Source of the DNA: Sphingobacterium tabacisoli
Lineage (GTDB): Bacteria > Bacteroidota > Bacteroidia > Sphingobacteriales > Sphingobacteriaceae
DNA: 64,000 nucleotides
Assembly: GCF_017908035.1 (NCBI RefSeq)
Contig: NZ_JAEQMU010000005.1
Location: forward strand, 62,001-126,000
Reading direction: 5' to 3'
The notes beneath the pieces are model-generated. The model was not told the DNA's origin and ran no database searches. It saw nothing but the letters and a program-made list of their open reading frames with translations. A program made the translations under genes and the position numbers. Positions 44,775 through 52,876 of this stretch are shown in pieces. The stretch's first letter is position 1. Each line of letters opens with the position of its first letter.

Positions 44775-45038
44775 GTGGCTTAATAAAAAACAGCGGTATA
44801 ACAAAGAACAAACAAACTCATTATAAGCAAGTTGTTAAAATTTTACTAATTTTAACATTTTTGTGTAGCGCTATCGTTATTTTTACCGTTTTAAGACCTA
44901 AACAACAATTTTAAATTAAAATATGTACATAGAGGAGAGAGACCCACTTTTACATATTGCCACTAAAAAATTATTTATATCTAATGAAACCTTCATTTAT
45001 GAAAGATTCATTGCCATTTAAAAACAATTTATAATTCA
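44775..45038 (+). promoter_or_regulatory. Intergenic region with candidate promoter for the FKBP-like genes
   Basis: A TTG at 44832-44834 and CATTTTTG at 44856-44863 (one mismatch to TAnnTTTG) are 21 nt apart. A palindrome GTTAAAAT-N7-ATTTTAAC covers the spacer. If used, it leaves a long leader of about 170 nt before the first lipoprotein gene. No gene was seen in the region. Confidence 0.4.
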
Positions 45039-45701
45039 ATGAAAAATCTATTTAAAACCGTATTGTTTGCTGCAGTTGGAGCGGCTGTATTCGTATCGTG
45101 TAATAGTAAAAATGAATATGATATCGAAGGAGAAAGACAGCGTATACTAGAACAAGAAAAGCTTATTGACGCTCAATTGTCTAAAGAGAGAATTGAAATC
45201 GAAAACTATGTTAGCAATCATTTTACAAATGCTATAGAGGACACAACAAAATATCCATTTCAAGTATTAGATAAAAAGAATGTAAAAAGAGGAATTTGGT
45301 TTGAAGTTATTTCAGAACCTACAGACGATTCGTACGAATACAAACTGAATTCAAATCAAACGAACGTAGTTTTCCCAACTTGGAAACTTAAATACAAAGT
45401 TAATCTATTAAACAACGAAACCCCAGTCCAATCGGATCTAGAAGGATCGGAGTATAATTTAGCAACAGGATCGAACTCTAATCTTTTCACAAATGCCTGG
45501 ATAATCTCTCTTTTCCCAGCAAAATATAAAATAAACGGGAATGACATTAATTATGTTGGGCTAACAGCAAAGGGACAAAAGAAAGGTAGTAAAATAAGAG
45601 TAATTGTTCCTTCTATCTACGCGTACGGTAGCAAATCTCAAGAAAAAATCCCAGCAAACTCTCCATTAGTATACGAGTTTGAAGTATTAAGCATTCAATA
45701 A
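45039..45701 (+). CDS. FKBP-like lipoprotein, degenerate active site
   Basis: This 220-residue lipoprotein (signal ending VFVSCNSKN) has a charged helical linker (residues 25-65) and a C-terminal FKBP-type domain. The domain is recognised by GQKKGSKIRVIVPSIYAYGSKSQEKIPANSPLVYEFEVLSIQ. The FKBP pocket motif VFDxS, kept as SVFDQT in the tandem paralogue at 45785, is here PVQSDL, so prolyl isomerase activity is doubtful. Both proteins share an insertion (KYKINGNDINYVGLTAKG) before the terminal strands. Function may be chaperone-like at the inner or outer membrane. It is followed by a terminator. Confidence 0.8.
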   Translation: MKNLFKTVLFAAVGAAVFVSCNSKNEYDIEGERQRILEQEKLIDAQLSKERIEIENYVSNHFTNAIEDTTKYPFQVLDKKNVKRGIWFEVISEPTDDSYEYKLNSNQTNVVFPTWKLKYKVNLLNNETPVQSDLEGSEYNLATGSNSNLFTNAWIISLFPAKYKINGNDINYVGLTAKGQKKGSKIRVIVPSIYAYGSKSQEKIPANSPLVYEFEVLSIQ

Positions 45702-45716
45702 TTATAAAATACCCTA

Positions 45717-45757
45717 TAACATAAAAAGAGAAGGCATTACCTTCTCTTTTTATGTTA
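45717..45757 (+). terminator. Terminator between the two FKBP-like genes
   Basis: AAAAAGAGAAGG pairs with CCTTCTCTTTTT around a 5-nt loop, and the symmetry extends outward (TAACAT ... ATGTTA). Confidence 0.8.
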
Positions 45758-45784
45758 TTAAAAACTAAATAAACAAACACACCA

Positions 45785-46423
45785 ATGAAGAAGACATTTT
45801 CCTATTTGACACTAGTATTCGCTATTTTGGTAAGCATCACAGCCTGCAACAATAAAAATGACTTTGATTTTGAAGCTGCTCAAAAAGAACAACAAAAAAG
45901 AGACTCTTTAGAAAATATACGTGTAAAAGGATTAATCGAAAAACAAGCTGCTGAACTAAAAGCTTTTGCCACCGAAAAACTACCAGGAGCGACACTTATA
46001 GATTCACTTGGCATTTGGTTTAGAGTAGATGCTAATGGTCAAGAAGATTCTTACACTTATAGACCGCATCCTAACGGAGGTATCGTGGCACCTGAAGTAA
46101 AAGTTTCATACAAGGGAACATTACTGAATGGATCAGTATTTGACCAAACTGACGAAAAAGAAACAAGCCGCACATTTTCGTTAGCTGGGGTTATAAGAGC
46201 TTGGCAAATAGCTTTCTTCCCTAAACAAATAAAGTATAATGGAAATGTTTACTCCTTGTTGGGTTTAACGGAAACAGGGCTTAAGAAAGGATCCAAAATA
46301 AAATTTGCAACCTCCTCTCCTTGGGCATATGATACTCGAGAGTTAAAAGACAAAGAAGGCAAAGTAACTATACCAGCAAATTCTCCACTCTACTTCGAAA
46401 TTGAGGTTATCGATATAAAATAA
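45785..46423 (+). CDS. FKBP-type peptidyl-prolyl isomerase lipoprotein
   Basis: This 212-residue lipoprotein (signal ending SITACNNKN) is a tandem paralogue of the preceding gene, with the same helical linker. It keeps more FKBP features: VKVSYKGTLLNGSVFDQT, VIRAWQIAFF in place of the usual VIxGW, and SSPWAYDTRELKDKEGKVTIPANSPLYFEIEVIDIK. It may catalyse folding of exported proteins. Both paralogues carry the family-unusual insertion before the last strands. The gene has its own palindromic terminator. Confidence 0.85.
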   Translation: MKKTFSYLTLVFAILVSITACNNKNDFDFEAAQKEQQKRDSLENIRVKGLIEKQAAELKAFATEKLPGATLIDSLGIWFRVDANGQEDSYTYRPHPNGGIVAPEVKVSYKGTLLNGSVFDQTDEKETSRTFSLAGVIRAWQIAFFPKQIKYNGNVYSLLGLTETGLKKGSKIKFATSSPWAYDTRELKDKEGKVTIPANSPLYFEIEVIDIK

Positions 46424-46444
46424 CCTTTGACAATGGTCTAAGAT

Positions 46445-46476
46445 AACATAAGCCACTCTATAGAGTGGCTTATGTT
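46445..46476 (+). terminator. Perfect 32-bp palindrome, terminator of the second FKBP gene
   Basis: The left arm AACATAAGCCACTCTA is followed directly by its exact complement TAGAGTGGCTTATGTT. The folded RNA would need an unpaired loop at the centre. A short GTTT tail follows. Confidence 0.7.
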
Positions 46477-46540
46477 GTTTAATGATATATCAAAAAAACT
46501 ATCTCTTCATATTCCTTAAACTAAAATAGGCCCACCTTGA

Positions 46541-46748
46541 TACCAAATTTGGTACAAATCAATATTTAACAAGGACTTTATTCGGACTTTACTCGGAGAT
46601 AACAGGGACTTCATTCGGATGTAACCGAATAAAACCCCTGTTATTTCCCTATTATATCCTGCTATATTTCTTTTTAGATTATAACTTGGTAATAACATAT
46701 CCCCTAGATATTAGTATATTAGTATCAGCTAATTAAACTTAAAACAAC
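46541..46748. repeat. 11-bp tandem repeats and long hairpin upstream of the DUF6266 gene
   Basis: A perfect palindrome TACCAAATTTGGTA lies at 46541-46554. From 46573 an 11-bp unit repeats in register: GGACTTTATTC, GGACTTTACTC, a degenerate copy GGAGATAACAG, GGACTTCATTC and GGATGTAACCG, ending at 46627. The last part forms a hairpin: TAACAGGG (46600-46607) with CCCTGTTA (46636-46643) and ATTCGG (46613-46618) with CCGAAT (46625-46630), separated by a 5x5 internal loop. The remainder to the ATG at 46749 is AT-rich with no recognised gene. Confidence 0.65.
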
Positions 46749-47399
46749 ATGGGAAGAACAGAAAATGGCCCAATGGGTTCCGCTAGTGGAAAGGTAGGAC
46801 CTTTAGTGTATTACAGATGGAAAGATAAAGATTGTGTCCGTAGCATACCTCGAGTTAATAAAAAACGTAAACTCTCAGACGACGAGAAAAAAAACCGAGG
46901 AAAATTTGGACTTGCACAAAATTTCCTAAGTCCGTTAAGTGCTGTCGTAAGACTTGGCTTCCATAATTACAAGCAAAACCAAACAGCTTTCAATTCGGCA
47001 ATGTCATATACCCTAACTAATGCCGTACAATCTGATGATGATGGTTTTTACATTGACCATTCCTTATTTCATATCAGTAAAGGGATAACATCTCCTCTAG
47101 AAGATGTGACATTGGCTTATGAAGAAGGAGTTGTCACCTGCAATTGGAATTACAACCCAACAATTGTCAGAGATTTAGAGCTAGCTTCTTTTCGTTCACT
47201 ATTTGTGGCTATTCCCGATTCAGATAAAAATAGCATACTCGGACATATCCTAAACAAAAAACTGGAAGATAAGCATGAACAGATACACATCTCTCCTAGT
47301 TCAAACGGAGAAGTCTATCACATACACTTGGGATTTGTCGCTGTCGACCATAGTGACCGAATAATCGACAGCATTTATGTAGGTACAGTTATAGCTTAG
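46749..47399 (+). CDS. DUF6266 family protein
   Basis: This 216-residue protein without a signal peptide fits DUF6266. It has the N-terminal MGRxxNGPMGSASGKVGPLVYYRWKDKDCVRSIP pattern, the basic KKRKLSDDEKKNRGKFGLAQNFL stretch, RLGFHNYKQNQTAFNSAMSY, then two beta-rich domains resembling fibronectin-like folds (about residues 90-216). The family is known to me mainly from Sphingobacteriaceae, often in several genomic copies, and has no assigned function. It is a lone gene preceded by a repeat/hairpin region (46541-46643) and convergent with gldB, 11 bp apart. Confidence 0.8.
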   Translation: MGRTENGPMGSASGKVGPLVYYRWKDKDCVRSIPRVNKKRKLSDDEKKNRGKFGLAQNFLSPLSAVVRLGFHNYKQNQTAFNSAMSYTLTNAVQSDDDGFYIDHSLFHISKGITSPLEDVTLAYEEGVVTCNWNYNPTIVRDLELASFRSLFVAIPDSDKNSILGHILNKKLEDKHEQIHISPSSNGEVYHIHLGFVAVDHSDRIIDSIYVGTVIA

Positions 47400-47410
47400 G
47401 GACAAATCTA

Positions 47411-48463
47411 TTACTTGCCTTTAAACTTCGACTGTTCCAAAATCTTTTGCGCATCTTTCTCCTGGAAAAGGGCAACAAGATCAACATCTGGGTTACGCTC
47501 CATATACTTACGCACCATCATCCAGCCGATGTAAGAACCCAACTTGGGCGCAGACTCATTGTTCTCGCCCAACTCGGGTGTAAATGGTGCATCGGTAAAA
47601 TATTTTTGTGTCTTCAGGTAATCCGTATCATAAAGCAATCCTTCCTGCAGAAACCAGGCCCAAATATCCGCCTGATACTTTTTGGCCCAGGCGAGCTGCT
47701 CGACTGTATACCCAATCTTCGTATCATCAGAAGCATCTTCCAACATAACATCCATAGCATACAATATCTTACCATTATAAACCATATGTTGTAGTGTATT
47801 TTGATTAAGATTATCCTGAGGTAGGAGTTCTTCTCTCAAAACAGCCTCCACAACACGAGGCGTTATATTCTCTGCTGTAAACCGACGCGACATATATAAG
47901 GGTATAGAGCGTACTAATGCCGGATAGAATCTCGAATCAGCTCCCAAGAACATATCCAATCCTATACCCACATAATCTTCCCCTATGGGCACCTGAAAAG
48001 AAAACCCACCCATAAAAGCGATAAACCGAGGCATATGATATTCCGGGAAATAGTACTTTACATACTTAAAAGCTTGTGTCAATTCTTTCTCCTGCTGATT
48101 CAGGTTGGGGTATTTTTTTGCCACCGCATCGGCTAAATCGACAAAATCTCTCTTCTTCAGCACCTGTGCCAGGTTATTCTTCAGCAATAGTGTGTCGTTT
48201 GGGCTCCCTACTTCCAGCATCTGTGTCAAATAATCCGAGTAGAAATAAGGATAATCCTGCTGCCACTGCTTATTCTTAGCGACAATATCTGCTTCCTTCA
48301 GCGTATTAAATTTTTGGTCAAAACGGTCTATTTTGACAGCAACATCCATCTTAGATACATCCGGCCGGCGCACGGTATCAGTTTGACTACAGGACGTTAA
48401 TATGACAATGAAAGAAGCAATAATTAAAAAAAAGGAATATTTTTGTAATGTTTTCAAATACAT
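47411..48463 (-). CDS. gldB: Gliding-motility lipoprotein GldB homologue
   Basis: This protein of about 350 residues has a lipoprotein signal (FFLIIASFIVILTSCSQ) and a long alpha-helical domain. It matches GldB by features such as VKIDRFDQKFNTL, YPYFYSDYLTQMLEVGSPNDT, GLDMFLGADSRFYP and KLGSYIGWMMVRKYMERNPDVDL. The protein also has YMSRRFTAENITPRVVEAVL. GldB is required for gliding in Flavobacterium; homologues in non-gliding Bacteroidota suggest a wider envelope role linked to type IX secretion. The start at 48463 gives a clean lipoprotein leader; an upstream start at 48484 adds seven non-conserved residues. A TAnnTTTG match (minus strand) lies at 48482-48489. Confidence 0.88.
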   Translation of the reverse strand: MYLKTLQKYSFFLIIASFIVILTSCSQTDTVRRPDVSKMDVAVKIDRFDQKFNTLKEADIVAKNKQWQQDYPYFYSDYLTQMLEVGSPNDTLLLKNNLAQVLKKRDFVDLADAVAKKYPNLNQQEKELTQAFKYVKYYFPEYHMPRFIAFMGGFSFQVPIGEDYVGIGLDMFLGADSRFYPALVRSIPLYMSRRFTAENITPRVVEAVLREELLPQDNLNQNTLQHMVYNGKILYAMDVMLEDASDDTKIGYTVEQLAWAKKYQADIWAWFLQEGLLYDTDYLKTQKYFTDAPFTPELGENNESAPKLGSYIGWMMVRKYMERNPDVDLVALFQEKDAQKILEQSKFKGK

Positions 48464-48481
48464 GATGATCAGCTTAAGACA

Positions 48482-48489
48482 CAAAAATA
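48482..48489 (-). promoter_or_regulatory. Putative -7 element of gldB
   Basis: CAAAAATA on the + strand reads TATTTTTG on the minus strand, matching TAnnTTTG. It is 18 nt before the chosen start codon, which supports starting at 48463 rather than 48484. No well-spaced -33 element was seen. Confidence 0.45.
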
Positions 48490-48513
48490 TAATTTATATA
48501 ACAATTAAAAACT

Positions 48514-49173
48514 ATGGTTAATTTCACAAGGGCATTTCTATCTATCTTTCTTTTTTGCTTAGCCCTCACTTCTACATATGACGTCCAAGCCCAAGGTTAT
48601 TATTATGGTCACGAAAAAAACATACGCCTCGGCCTGACACTCAATCCTAATCTCGGTCGGTTACGTTATGAAAAGGATCAAAAAGGAAGTACCAAACTGG
48701 GATTTTCCTATGGTCTGATAGCTGATCTAGGTTTTGCAAAGAACTACTACTTTTCAACAGGATTATTAATCAACACCATCAATAGCCGTGTGGAACCAGC
48801 GTATTTCAGCCTAGACCCCAATGCGCCTAAAGTTCCGAAGTATAGAGATATTAGCCTGAAATATGTTGACATCCCCTTATCTATCAAACTAAAAAGTACC
48901 GCAAATGAATACGGTCGTTTCTACGGACAGTTTGGCTTCACGGCAGGCGTAAAAGTCTCTGCCAAAGAACAGCTTGAAAAAGAGAACAAACAGACGACAA
49001 GTGCTGATTTATTCCGTTTAGGGTTACAGATTGGTGGTGGAGCCGAATGGAAGATAGGAAATGATATGGCATTACTGACTGGTCTTACATTCAATAACGG
49101 GTTTACAAGAGCAATGAAGGATGGTTCACCAAGAACCTCATTTCTAGCACTGAATTTTGGCTTGTTATTCTAA
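48514..49173 (+). CDS. Outer-membrane beta-barrel protein (PorT-like family)
   Basis: This 219-residue protein has a signal peptide (RAFLSIFLFCLALTSTYDVQAQG) and an eight-stranded beta-barrel pattern ending in the outer-membrane C-terminal signature LALNFGLLF. Strand motifs include IRLGLTLNPNLGRLRYE, YYFSTGLLINTIN, KYVDIPLSIKLKS and YGQFGFTAGVKVSA. This fits the PorT/outer membrane beta-barrel group. PorT itself is a type IX secretion component; orthology cannot be decided by eye. It is divergent from gldB and upstream of nadE, a neighbourhood often seen for gldB. Confidence 0.8.
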   Translation: MVNFTRAFLSIFLFCLALTSTYDVQAQGYYYGHEKNIRLGLTLNPNLGRLRYEKDQKGSTKLGFSYGLIADLGFAKNYYFSTGLLINTINSRVEPAYFSLDPNAPKVPKYRDISLKYVDIPLSIKLKSTANEYGRFYGQFGFTAGVKVSAKEQLEKENKQTTSADLFRLGLQIGGGAEWKIGNDMALLTGLTFNNGFTRAMKDGSPRTSFLALNFGLLF

Positions 49174-49188
49174 ACGTAGAAAAACAAA

Positions 49189-49196
49189 TAGATTTG
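49189..49196 (+). promoter_or_regulatory. Putative -7 element of nadE
   Basis: TAGATTTG matches TAnnTTTG exactly. The nearest upstream TTG (49162-49164) is 24 nt away, longer than ideal. The element is 52 nt before the start codon. Confidence 0.4.
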
Positions 49197-49248
49197 GGTC
49201 ACCAAATTTTATGCGTTCTTTTAAACCTTCTAAATTCGAGATCCCAAC

Positions 49249-50889
49249 ATGAAAATAGCATTAGCACAACTCAACTACCACATTGGCAATTTTGAGCAGA
49301 ACGAAGAAAAAATCATAAAGGCAATAACACTTGCAAAAGAAGCCAAAGCGAGCTTAATCGTATTTGCCGAATTGGCTATCGGAGGATACCCAGCCAAAGA
49401 CCTGTTGCGACATGCTGTTTTCCTGGACCAATGCCAACAATCCTTATCACAGATAGCCACACACTGTGATACTATAGACTGCATCATCGGTGCTCCTATC
49501 CGCAATGAACATGAAGAAGGAAAACCGCTCTCTAATGCCGCTATAGTTATCACTAAAGGACAGATCAGCGACTGCCGCAAGAAATCTCTCCTGCCGGACT
49601 ATGATGTATTTGATGAATATCGTTACTTTGAACCAAACCGCAATATCCGGTGTATCGAGCTACAAGGAAAAAAAATAGCTCTTACGATCTGTGAAGACCT
49701 TTGGGACAACGATCACGACAATTCTTATAAGGGAGACCTCATGCTGGAACTAGCACAAGAGAAACCAGATCTCATTATTAATATTGCGGCCTCTCCTTTC
49801 TCTTATACCCATTTTGACAAGCGTATATCGGTGCTGAGCAACAATATATTAAAAGCCAATGCGCCTTTGATATACGTCAATCAAATCGGTGCCCACTTAG
49901 ATATCATATTTGATGGCCGTTCCTTGGCTATGAACAAAAGTGCAGAAGTCATAAAAGAACTTAACGCTTTTGAGGAAGACCTTCAATATATGACATTAGA
50001 GCAAGGAGACCTGCAAACAACAGCGGCACCGCAGTCTACAAAGCTGGGAGAGACGGCTAGCATACACCAAGCGTTACTATTGGGGCTAAAAGATTACTTT
50101 ACTAAATCCGGCTTTAAGAAAGCCGTACTTGGTCTCTCGGGAGGATTGGACTCCGCTATAGTCGCCGCACTGGCTGTAGAAGCTCTCGGGGCCGAAAATG
50201 TCCTAGCTGTACTGATGCCCTCCGTATATTCCACAACGCATTCTATAAAAGATGCTATGGACCTGGTAGACAATACCGGATGCCAACACCTCGTCCTACC
50301 CATAAAAGACATCGCACAATCCTTCGAAGATACCTTACAGGAAGCTTTCGTTGGGTTAAAAGCCGATACCACAGAGGAAAACATACAGGCCCGTACACGA
50401 GGTACTTTGTTGATGGCTATCAGCAATAAATTGGGACATATTCTCCTCAATACATCCAATAAAAGTGAAGCAGCCGTAGGCTATGGCACACTGTATGGTG
50501 ATATGGCAGGCTCGCTAAGTGTAATCGGTGATGTATATAAAACGCAGGCCTATAAACTAGCATCCTATATCAACCGGGAGAAGGAAATTATTCCAATAAA
50601 TACGATTGTAAAACCGCCTTCGGCAGAGTTGCGTCCCGACCAAAAAGATTCGGATTCACTACCAGATTATGAGATGCTAGATGCCATCCTGTATCAATTG
50701 ATTGAACTCGAAAAGTCAGGGGCAGAAGTTGTTAAATTAGGTTTTGATGAGTCGCTTGTACAACGTATTACGAGGTTGGTCAATAATGCTGAATTTAAGC
50801 GTTTTCAAGCCCCTCCGATATTAAGAGTAAGTCCAAAAGCTTTTGGCTCTGGAAGGCAGATGCCACTAGTTGCAAATTTTTCTTACTAA
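49249..50889 (+). CDS. nadE: Glutamine-dependent NAD+ synthetase
   Basis: This 546-residue two-domain enzyme amidates nicotinate adenine dinucleotide to NAD+. The N-terminal nitrilase-type glutaminase domain has the Glu-Lys-Cys triad: FAELAIGGYPAKDLL (Glu), RKKSLLPDYDVFDEYRYF (Lys) and ALTICEDLWDND (Cys). The C-terminal synthetase domain begins near residue 270 and has the PP-loop GLSGGLDSAIVAALA and LNTSNKSEAAVGYGTLYGDMAGSLSVIGDVYKT. Length is that of the shorter glutamine-dependent class. Confidence 0.97.
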   Translation: MKIALAQLNYHIGNFEQNEEKIIKAITLAKEAKASLIVFAELAIGGYPAKDLLRHAVFLDQCQQSLSQIATHCDTIDCIIGAPIRNEHEEGKPLSNAAIVITKGQISDCRKKSLLPDYDVFDEYRYFEPNRNIRCIELQGKKIALTICEDLWDNDHDNSYKGDLMLELAQEKPDLIINIAASPFSYTHFDKRISVLSNNILKANAPLIYVNQIGAHLDIIFDGRSLAMNKSAEVIKELNAFEEDLQYMTLEQGDLQTTAAPQSTKLGETASIHQALLLGLKDYFTKSGFKKAVLGLSGGLDSAIVAALAVEALGAENVLAVLMPSVYSTTHSIKDAMDLVDNTGCQHLVLPIKDIAQSFEDTLQEAFVGLKADTTEENIQARTRGTLLMAISNKLGHILLNTSNKSEAAVGYGTLYGDMAGSLSVIGDVYKTQAYKLASYINREKEIIPINTIVKPPSAELRPDQKDSDSLPDYEMLDAILYQLIELEKSGAEVVKLGFDESLVQRITRLVNNAEFKRFQAPPILRVSPKAFGSGRQMPLVANFSY

Positions 50890-50943
50890 GCATTAAACCT
50901 TTTGAATAACAGCGGGTCATAAGGTATATAATTAGGATTAGTT

Positions 50944-51525
50944 ATGAACAAAATAGTAATATTTCTAACAGCATTTGTACTTTTAGCGTTCGCATCGTGT
51001 TCGTCGCATAAGTACCATACAACACGGGTTCAAAATCTTGATTTCAACCAGTTCAAAACATATGGTTGGTTAGAACCGGTAGATTCCTTATCAAAGGATT
51101 ATTATAATAACGATATTGCCAAAGGTAATATCATGACTACAGCCAATAAAGAGATAGAGGCACGTGGGTTGACGTATTCAAAAGAAAACCCCGATATTCT
51201 GTTTCGCTATATAGCTATTGTCAATAATAAGAGCAGAATCGTATACAGTACTCCTTATTACGGAGGCTGGGGCTGGGGTGGTCCTTGGGGCTGGGGCGGT
51301 TACTGGGGCTGGGGTGGCTACTATGGTGGTTCTTACCCTGTAGCTAAAGAGCGTATACGTTATGGACACCTTATATTCGAAGCCATTGACCGCAAGACAA
51401 ACAGTGTGATCTGGCAGGCAAGAGGTACTACAGAAGTCAATGAACCAGAAAAGGCAATTAACGAATTACCAAAGACGGTTACATGCATCATGAAGGAATA
51501 TCCACTACCGGTATTGAAGAAATAA
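50944..51525 (+). CDS. DUF4136 lipoprotein with Gly/Trp-rich insert
   Basis: This 193-residue lipoprotein (FVLLAFASCSSHK) has the DUF4136 fold pattern: DFNQFKTYGWLEP near the N-terminus, MTTANKEIEARGLTYSKENPDILFRYIAIV in the middle and GHLIFEAIDRKTNSVIWQARGTTEV near the end. A low-complexity insert of alternating Gly, Trp and Tyr (about residues 104-129) replaces the usual loop. DUF4136 proteins are envelope lipoproteins of unknown role. The gene has its own strong terminator. Confidence 0.87.
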   Translation: MNKIVIFLTAFVLLAFASCSSHKYHTTRVQNLDFNQFKTYGWLEPVDSLSKDYYNNDIAKGNIMTTANKEIEARGLTYSKENPDILFRYIAIVNNKSRIVYSTPYYGGWGWGGPWGWGGYWGWGGYYGGSYPVAKERIRYGHLIFEAIDRKTNSVIWQARGTTEVNEPEKAINELPKTVTCIMKEYPLPVLKK

Positions 51526-51546
51526 CGGGTAAAATAATTAAAATAT

Positions 51547-51598
51547 AAAAAGCCGTTAAATCGAAGCAAACTATGCAACGATTTAACGGCTTTTTTTA
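51547..51598 (+). terminator. Bidirectional terminator between DUF4136 and GntR genes
   Basis: AAAAGCCGTTAAATCG pairs with CGATTTAACGGCTTTT around a 15-nt loop, followed by T residues. It overlaps the stop codon of the converging GntR-type gene at 51596. Confidence 0.85.
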
Positions 51599-52633
51599 GA
51601 CAGATGCTCTTAGTTTCAGATAAAAAGGAATCTCTAATCTATCCTTCGATTTATTCTTGATTAGCTCGGCTGCCAAGCGTCCCATCATCTCGAAATCTGT
51701 CGATATCGTTGTAATCCCATTAAGAATAAACTTCTTCAGAGGGGTCTCATTATATGAAATGACTCCCACATCAACACCAATCTGTAGCTTCTTTTGAATG
51801 ATTTTATTCAAAAGCCTGACCAGGTCATCTTCTATAATATTGATATAGCAGGTTCCCTTCTCAATCTTTTCCTTATCCAGTCTGGATACCAGCTCACAAT
51901 CAAACGCATACTGTTGGCAGAATTTATAAAACCCTTTGATGATTGCCTTTGGGAAGTCACTAAAATCCGGAAATACCAGCTTCATCGTTTTATACTTGCT
52001 CAACACTTCATTAGCCTCCTCCAGAGCAGAATAGATGTCCCGTTCATAGTTTTCATATACGGCTGGAAAATCACCAGGAACGTCATCAACAAACCGGCCT
52101 AGGAGTAATAGTTTTTCCGAAGGGATTTTACGGATAATATCTGGCGCTTTGTCTCTTCCCTCTTTAAAATGTGGAAACAGCACATAATGATCATAGGTTT
52201 TAGTAAGGTTGCCCAGGAGGCTATTCAGATATGACAAATCCGAGTTATAGACAAACAAATCTAGATTAGCAAAATCCCCAAGCTCTTTGGCAAAGGAATC
52301 ATATACTATTTTCTTATGTGCACTGAGCTTATTCAAAAATAAAGCAATCTTTAGCTTTGACTCAACATCGGTTTTATTGATATAATAGCCTTTCCCTGGT
52401 GTAGATCCAATGATCTCCCCGTTTTTCAGATGCCTATAGGCTTTCTCTACAGTATCCCTAGAAATCTCCAAATAAGCACTCAGCTCGTTAATTGAAGGCA
52501 ATATCTCATCTTTATTCAAAATACCATTTCTAACGGCATCTGTAATTGTATTTGCCAACTGTAGATATTTTGGCGTAGCAGAAAAATCACTGATCTCTAA
52601 AGTTTTTAAAAACTGGGCATTATTAGGAGACAT
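51596..52633 (-). CDS. GntR-type regulator with LacI-like effector domain
   Basis: This 345-residue regulator has an N-terminal winged helix of the GntR family (TPKYLQLANTITDAVRNGILNKDEILPSINELSAYLEISRDTVEKAYRHLKNGEIIGSTPGKGYYI, residues 18-88). The effector domain is a periplasmic-binding-protein fold (KIALFLNKLSAHKKIVYDSFAKEL ... VGVISYNETPLKKFILNGITTISTDFEMMGRLAAELI). That combination is used by sugar-responsive regulators. It is divergent from the CE7 esterase and beside the pectin-type operon, so it probably controls them; the effector is unknown. Confidence 0.9.
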   Translation of the reverse strand: MSPNNAQFLKTLEISDFSATPKYLQLANTITDAVRNGILNKDEILPSINELSAYLEISRDTVEKAYRHLKNGEIIGSTPGKGYYINKTDVESKLKIALFLNKLSAHKKIVYDSFAKELGDFANLDLFVYNSDLSYLNSLLGNLTKTYDHYVLFPHFKEGRDKAPDIIRKIPSEKLLLLGRFVDDVPGDFPAVYENYERDIYSALEEANEVLSKYKTMKLVFPDFSDFPKAIIKGFYKFCQQYAFDCELVSRLDKEKIEKGTCYINIIEDDLVRLLNKIIQKKLQIGVDVGVISYNETPLKKFILNGITTISTDFEMMGRLAAELIKNKSKDRLEIPFYLKLRASV

Positions 52634-52723
52634 AATAGAAGCTTATCTGGTTTATATATCCTAAATATAACTAGAATTCTGCGTTATACCATACGGTTGG
52701 GGCTGAAAAAACATTCTGTCCTC

Positions 52724-52791
52724 GTCCAATTAGACCATCCTGTTCCTTCATGCCCTGATATTTTTGACGGTGTAAATTACTTTCTCAAAAA
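52724..52791. promoter_or_regulatory. Candidate operator region between the GntR-type and CE7 genes
   Basis: GTCCAATTAGAC (52724-52735) is a 12-bp near-palindrome of the form GTCyAATTrGAC, typical in shape for GntR-family operators. A second inverted repeat, TTTTTGA (52761-52767) and TCAAAAA (52785-52791), encloses GTAAATTAC. Both are candidates only. Confidence 0.35.
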
Positions 52792-52876
52792 TTGACTAAA
52801 TTGGATAATGATTTCAACCACCTTTTATATCTAGCAGATTAATAAACCGTTATCAATTACCATAACCAATTTACAT

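Noticed and set aside
46516..46698. 60-codon minus-strand frame upstream of the DUF6266 gene
   Set aside because: It simply reads through the 11-bp repeats and the hairpin on the opposite strand; the product shows no domain.
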